From: Bdellovibrionales bacterium
GTDB taxonomy: Bacteria; Bdellovibrionota; UBA1018
Length of the DNA: 64,000 nucleotides
Assembly: GCA_018266355.1 (NCBI GenBank)
Contig: JAFEAP010000025.1
Coordinates: forward strand, 124,001-188,000
Reading direction: 5' to 3'
Shown: in pieces, positions 60,026 to 64,000 of the stretch
How positions within the stretch are numbered: the first letter of the stretch is position 1
Layout of the letters: each line of letters begins with the position of its first letter
Notes under the pieces: generated by a model
What the model was told of the DNA's origin: nothing
What the model saw: only the letters and a program-made list of their open reading frames with translations
Database searches by the model: none
Translations under genes and position numbers: made by a program

Positions 60026-60927
60026 CGAGCTTTAAGTTGGCTAAGCAAGGTGTTCAAAATTTCGGCGGAGGATGGACGGAAGATAAACTCAAGAGCGTCC
60101 AAAAATATCTGGCTGCCTACGCGACCATCATGCAGAAGCAAAAATTCAAATTTGCTTATATTGATGCCTTTGCTGGAACTGGGTATCGAGAACAAAAAAC
60201 TCAAGACAAAACGTCCTCGGAATCGCTGCTTGCAGCCGACCTCGCCGGAGAAGAACCGCAGAAATTTTTAGATGGATCAGCACGGGTTGCGTTGAAAGTT
60301 GAGCCCCGATTTGATCGCTATATCTTTATCGAAAAAAACGAAACTCGTTTCAAAGAACTTGAGGGATTGAAGTCTGAATTTCCGGACAAGGCCAAGGACA
60401 TTCAGCTTATTAATGCTGACGCCAATACATTTCTGAAGGACTTCTGTAATAAAAAATGGAACGCGCATCGAGCGGTGATCTTTCTTGATCCTTATGGAAT
60501 GCAGGTCCATTGGGACACAATTCAGACCATAGCAAAGACGAAGGCTATCGATTTGTGGATTTTATTCCCTCTTGGCTCAGGGGTGAGCCGCCTACTTAGG
60601 CGTGACGGCCAGATCGACCAAGCCATGAGAGAAAAGCTGGACAACTTGTTCGGCGAAAAAGACTGGTACGATGCTTTTTACGAGAAGAAAAAGCAGCAGA
60701 GCCTCTTTACGGACGAAGTATCCGTAGAAAAAGTCGCCAGCTTCAAAAGTATCGAAAAGTATTTTGTAAGCCGGTTAAAAACGATTTTTCCCTCGGTAGC
60801 GCCTAATCCGCTGCCGCTCTACAACTCCAAGAACGTCCCTCTTTTCTTGCTCTGTTTTGCGGCGGCGAATGAAAAGGGCGGTCCAACCGCGGTCAAGATT
60901 GCCCGCGATATTTTAAGGAAGAAATAA
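60022..60927 (+). CDS. tcmP: TcmP, three-Cys-motif partner protein
   Basis: A 301-residue protein with the TcmP wording: [14 protein letters not shown] near residue 45, [16 protein letters not shown] near 150 and DLWILFPLG. The AGTG and DPYG motifs are like those of DNA methyltransferase/SAM enzymes, so it may use SAM or a nucleotide. It overlaps its neighbours (ATGA, then TAATG). The partner is the next gene, the DUF5131/Gp37-Gp68 protein. Confidence 0.85.
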   Translation: MTSFKLAKQGVQNFGGGWTEDKLKSVQKYLAAYATIMQKQKFKFAYIDAFAGTGYREQKTQDKTSSESLLAADLAGEEPQKFLDGSARVALKVEPRFDRYIFIEKNETRFKELEGLKSEFPDKAKDIQLINADANTFLKDFCNKKWNAHRAVIFLDPYGMQVHWDTIQTIAKTKAIDLWILFPLGSGVSRLLRRDGQIDQAMREKLDNLFGEKDWYDAFYEKKKQQSLFTDEVSVEKVASFKSIEKYFVSRLKTIFPSVAPNPLPLYNSKNVPLFLLCFAAANEKGGPTAVKIARDILRKK

Positions 60928-61634
60928 TGGCAACACAATCAGACATCGAATGGACTGAAGTCACATGGAACCCACTTACTGGCTGCAATAAAATCAGTCA
61001 GGGATGCAAAAACTGTTACGCCGAAAGAATGGCAAAACGCCTTCAGGCGATGGGACAAAATAATTACAGGAATGGGTTTAAGCTAACACTTCACCCCCAC
61101 ACCCTGAGCTATCCACTTCACTGGAGAACGCCAAAGATCATCTTTGTGAATTCGATGAGCGATCTTTTTCATAAAGACGTTCCTGACGACTACATTCAAG
61201 ACGTTTTCAGCGTGATGAACCAGGCGTCGTGGCATCGTTTTCAAGTGTTGACGAAACGGGCTGATCGACTCCCGAAAATTAACAAGAAGCTCAACTGGTC
61301 AGACAACATTTGGATGGGCGTGTCCGTCGAATCAAAAGACTATGTTGATAGAATCGACGATCTCAGAAAGACGAAAGCAGCGGTTAAGTTCCTTTCGTTG
61401 GAGCCGCTTCTTGGGCCACTCCAAAAACTGAACCTAAAAGGTATTGATTGGGTCATCGCCGGAGGAGAGTCTGGGCCTGGCGCTCGTCCTATGGACCCTG
61501 AGTGGGTACGGGATATTCGAGATCAGTGCAAAAAAGCCAAAGTCGCATTTTTCTTCAAGCAATGGGGCGGCGTTTGGAAAAAACGAACCGGACGCGTACT
61601 CGATGGCCGAACCTGGGATCAGATGCCGACATAG
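60927..61634 (+). CDS. DUF5131 (phage Gp37/Gp68-like) three-Cys protein
   Basis: A 235-residue protein with Cys20, Cys27 and Cys30 in [13 protein letters not shown] (Cx6Cx2C), the radical-SAM-like cluster pattern of the family. Further words are [25 protein letters not shown] and [13 protein letters not shown], all typical. Often found paired with TcmP. Biochemical role unknown; the Cys triad may hold a [4Fe-4S] cluster. Confidence 0.92.
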   Translation: MATQSDIEWTEVTWNPLTGCNKISQGCKNCYAERMAKRLQAMGQNNYRNGFKLTLHPHTLSYPLHWRTPKIIFVNSMSDLFHKDVPDDYIQDVFSVMNQASWHRFQVLTKRADRLPKINKKLNWSDNIWMGVSVESKDYVDRIDDLRKTKAAVKFLSLEPLLGPLQKLNLKGIDWVIAGGESGPGARPMDPEWVRDIRDQCKKAKVAFFFKQWGGVWKKRTGRVLDGRTWDQMPT

Positions 61635-61643
61635 AGCTTACAT

Positions 61644-62066
61644 ATGCCACACACAGCAAGAGTACCTACCAACATTCAGCCGGGCTTTGATTACCTGCCG
61701 CACAGTCATCATCGAAATGGAATGGCTGGAAAGTCGCAGTGGAGTATTGCGATAAATGAGGAGGTCGAATGTTTTCGAGACGCGGTTCATGGGCAGTGGT
61801 TTTTTCAAGGGGACGGCTGGGGATTGCATCGAATTTTAGGTCAAGCTGCGCATCTTGGGGTCGCAAAGGATCGCAGAACTAAATTGTTCTTGGCGAAGTT
61901 CGTGAACAAAACATCCCAGACAGTGTGGCATGGTTACCCGGCAGATCATCAGAATAACCAGCAGGATATTCCCGCTGTTGAAGTTCAAAGAATTTGGTTG
62001 GAGAGCCAGATTTTACCGCCGCCGAAAATAAGGAAAATTGCGCGAGGTCAGCCTTGCAGCCTATAA
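61644..62066 (+). CDS. hypothetical protein of the defence operon, 140 aa
   Basis: A 140-residue soluble protein, rich in His, Trp and Gln (WFFQGDGWGLHRILGQAAHLG, WHGYPADH). ATG 61644 lies 9 bp after the DUF5131 stop. Not recognised. It overlaps the 408-aa gene by 13 bp, so both are part of the operon. Confidence 0.65.
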   Translation: MPHTARVPTNIQPGFDYLPHSHHRNGMAGKSQWSIAINEEVECFRDAVHGQWFFQGDGWGLHRILGQAAHLGVAKDRRTKLFLAKFVNKTSQTVWHGYPADHQNNQQDIPAVEVQRIWLESQILPPPKIRKIARGQPCSL

Positions 62067-63280
62067 AACTCACTATTCCTGGGCAGTTTTGGGATTCTCA
62101 GATCTATTCAGGGAAGCTTTTTCTATTTGGCGTAAACGGGGATGTGCGGACTCTAAAATGGGATGAGTTAGTCGAAGACTGGGCGGTTGCCGACGATCTG
62201 CGTCTTGCGCTGAAGTGCGCGTTTTCTCAAAGTGCGCTTCTGTATTCCGACTATTCCAAATCGTTCGTTGACGACAACGAAATTAAAAGCGTCATTCGTG
62301 GGAAGTTTGATCGCCTTAGCGAACTCAACCTCGAATTATCTTCGCGGCAGATCGAGCATCATTCAAAGCGCCGACAAGACTCTCCATTCCCTTTTCCTCA
62401 TTCTGACTCCTGTATTTATGGTCGTAAAATGTTCGTGGCTACAAAGAAGGGCATTTACGAAGCGGGGTGCGACGGTAAAACGACTTATCCAATTAGTACA
62501 AAAGTGACCCGTGGATGGGATGCGCCTGTGTTAACCATATCGGCAAGCTACAAGTGCCTTGCTCTCGCCGCAGGAAGCGAAGGTCTGTTTGAGGTTAAAC
62601 TAGGCGATAATTTCGGGTTTAACGGCAAGGCAGATCCTGAAAGATTGACGAGCGGTAATTTTACCGGCTGTAATTGGCTTTACTTCAGTATTTACGGTTC
62701 ATCCCATACTACCGGCGGTAAATTGATCGACTATCGCAAAGGTGAAGAAAACGAGGACAATGGAAAACGACGTTTTTTCAGCCGTGATGAATCTATTGAA
62801 CGAGTGATTAGTGGAGTTCGTACTGAGAGAAGTATTTTTCACGATCAAGGATACTCGTGGGGAAATCAGGATAAGATTTTTTTGGCAAACGACAGGCGGA
62901 TTAAGATTAAAAAATATAGTCCATGGGATAAAGAAAATCGCTTATCAGACCTCGCCACTTTAGATCTTGCTTCGTGGAAGGGGGCCATCGTTTCTGCTGC
63001 AACAGCGCATTTTGGCAGTGTAATTGAGTGTGAAAATGCGCTGGTAGTATTACCAACAGAAGGTTCAGCAATTACAATTCCCGGAGAACCCGTAAACTGG
63101 CGGGTTTTTCCGCGATCTAAGCATTACGAAAACCACCTTCATGTTCTCTACCAAGATCGGTTGGAGATTTTTTCTTTCAATCATGATTACTTTTTAGATC
63201 AAGATGCAAAATTGCTGGGCATCAAGCATTCAAATTTTACTTCGCAAAGAGGAAGTTCACGGAGAGTCACGCGCATTTGA
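62054..63280 (+). CDS. hypothetical beta-propeller-like protein, 408 aa
   Basis: A 408-residue soluble protein starting with TTG 62054 after GAGG; a longer in-frame ATG at 61994 would overlap the upstream gene deeply. Repeating strand blocks (GKLFLFGVNGDVRTL, GRKMFVATKKGIYEA, YKCLALAAGSEGLFEV, NALVVLPTEGSAITI) look like a WD-like propeller with degenerate repeats. No catalytic motif. Last gene of the operon; a binding or sensing subunit is plausible. Confidence 0.65.
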   Translation: MQPIKLTIPGQFWDSQIYSGKLFLFGVNGDVRTLKWDELVEDWAVADDLRLALKCAFSQSALLYSDYSKSFVDDNEIKSVIRGKFDRLSELNLELSSRQIEHHSKRRQDSPFPFPHSDSCIYGRKMFVATKKGIYEAGCDGKTTYPISTKVTRGWDAPVLTISASYKCLALAAGSEGLFEVKLGDNFGFNGKADPERLTSGNFTGCNWLYFSIYGSSHTTGGKLIDYRKGEENEDNGKRRFFSRDESIERVISGVRTERSIFHDQGYSWGNQDKIFLANDRRIKIKKYSPWDKENRLSDLATLDLASWKGAIVSAATAHFGSVIECENALVVLPTEGSAITIPGEPVNWRVFPRSKHYENHLHVLYQDRLEIFSFNHDYFLDQDAKLLGIKHSNFTSQRGSSRRVTRI

Positions 63281-63292
63281 GGGCGTAGTAAA

Positions 63293-63745
63293 TTAGATCT
63301 CCTCGATGAGACCTTCGATGTCGCTCACTTGGTAGTAGGTCGCCCCATTGTCAAAGCTGATGATGTTTCCGTCGTTGGCCTCGAATGATTCCCAATCGGC
63401 CTGGGCGCAACGCCAGCCGACCGGATCGAGTTCCTTCATCGCGTTGACGGTGTCGTAATCCTTCAGGAAGCCGATCGTGGTCGTTTCTGGATAGCAATCC
63501 CGCATCGAGTTCTCGAACGCCTCGTCGAGATCAACCGAGGCCAGCCCTTCGCTGAGAATGTGCTTGATGACCCACGCGGTGCCGTACTCGACGCCGACTC
63601 CGGGCAAAAATCTCATGAGATCATCCGAACCGCATTTCGGGCAGACGCCTTTGGGACATTCGATGTAGTCGCCATAGCAGAACGGGATCGTTTTTTTATA
63701 GGCCAGTTCCGTGAGCTTCTTTTGGATTTCAGTATTCATTTTCAT
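63293..63745 (-). CDS. hypothetical mobile-element protein with zinc knuckle, 150 aa
   Basis: A 150-residue protein with four N-terminal cysteines (FCYGDYIEC, CPKCG) that could bind zinc, then FLPGVGVEYGTAWVIKHIL and an acidic C-terminus. I recall similar proteins on conjugative plasmids. GC-rich again compared with the defence operon. ATG follows GAGGAGATGA-type sequence. Confidence 0.6.
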   Translation of the reverse strand: MKMNTEIQKKLTELAYKKTIPFCYGDYIECPKGVCPKCGSDDLMRFLPGVGVEYGTAWVIKHILSEGLASVDLDEAFENSMRDCYPETTTIGFLKDYDTVNAMKELDPVGWRCAQADWESFEANDGNIISFDNGATYYQVSDIEGLIEEI

Positions 63746-63764
63746 CTCCTCGTTTTTTTCTTTG

Positions 63765-63816
63765 TTTTCCCCGTTCGGGGCTTCCTCACTTCGGTTGGGA
63801 AGCCCGGCGGGGAAAA
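63765..63816. repeat. nested inverted repeat upstream of the 150-aa gene
   Basis: Outer TTTTCCCCG (63765-63773) / CGGGGAAAA (63808-63816) with inner GGGCTTCC (63778-63785) / GGAAGCCC (63798-63805). It sits in the leader of the 150-aa gene, about 20 nt upstream of its start. 63817-64000 shows no supportable gene. Confidence 0.7.
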
Positions 63817-64000
63817 AGCGAATCGCCGGAGTTGGCCTCGTCCCGACCTTCGGGGCGGACTCATGACGGACGCGAAGCGGCTGGCGTGAAGTCTGCGGAG
63901 GGACGATCCCCGGACAACGACAGAGTGAGCGTCGGTCTTAAAGAAACGAGAAGATGGTTTTGAAATCCGAAAGCGCGGGACGCCTTGAAACGATTACTTG

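Noticed and set aside
63000..64000. Right attachment site (repeat of the tRNA-Phe 3' end)
   Set aside because: No copy of TTCGATTCCGTCCCCACCC was seen in the right part of the window; the end must lie beyond it.

Overview
The window is a chromosome segment of a high-GC Gram-negative bacterium carrying the left part of an integrated mobile element. Lipoprotein signals, an OmpA-like small barrel, soluble chemoreceptors, a PHB-regulator (PhaR-type) protein and GroESL fit a deltaproteobacterium-like or Bdellovibrionota-like host. That lineage is an impression from gene content; no phylogenetic marker here decides it.

Host chromosome, 1-31.4 kb. A translationally coupled run opens the window on the plus strand: the end of an FtsX-type ABC permease, its ATPase, a fatty acid desaturase, an MFS exporter, then a Sfp-type phosphopantetheinyl transferase. 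Convergent to it is a chemosensory operon of a soluble double-PAS receptor, CheR, CheD and a triple CheW. After tRNA-Leu(TAG) come an MscS channel, an unrecognised coiled-coil protein pair, a complete peptide ABC importer (binding protein, two permeases, two ATPases) preceded by TPR and LolB-like lipoproteins, a PhaR-type regulator behind a structured leader, a small outer-membrane barrel, Hsp33, a small secreted protein, GroES-GroEL, and a lipoprotein joining a TolB-like propeller, an M28 peptidase and a PDZ domain. tRNA-Phe(GAA) follows.

Mobile element, from the 3' end of tRNA-Phe to beyond 64 kb. A large serine recombinase abuts and reads antisense through the tRNA. Behind it lie a small AT-hook-like protein, an XRE regulator with a perfect palindromic operator, and a triple-nested inverted repeat that could be an oriT. 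Next is a complete-looking type IV secretion operon (VirB2, B3, B4, B5, B6, B8, B9, B10, VirD4-like), transcribed leftward and preceded by a Zn-ribbon protein. Upstream of it, in the same direction, sits a three-component module: a secreted ligand-binding protein, a histidine kinase and a sigma-54 activator. No relaxase or VirB11 is visible, so the rest of the element probably lies to the right.

Defence-like cargo, 50-63.3 kb, looks lower in GC by eye. It is one tightly overlapping plus-strand operon: a HTH protein, a SNF2-like helicase with a C-terminal DUF3883-like domain, a DUF1156-type adenine methylase, a DUF499 ATPase (together the helicase-methylase-ATPase set known as Hma), then a 123-aa protein, TcmP, a DUF5131/Gp37-Gp68 protein and two unrecognised proteins of 140 and 408 aa. 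The downstream part may be an undescribed extension of Hma. GGGA(C/G)T repeats lie both upstream of the conjugation operon and in the divergent control region before the defence operon, where they are about 11 bp apart. This suggests that one regulator, perhaps the sigma-54 activator, ties transfer to cargo expression.
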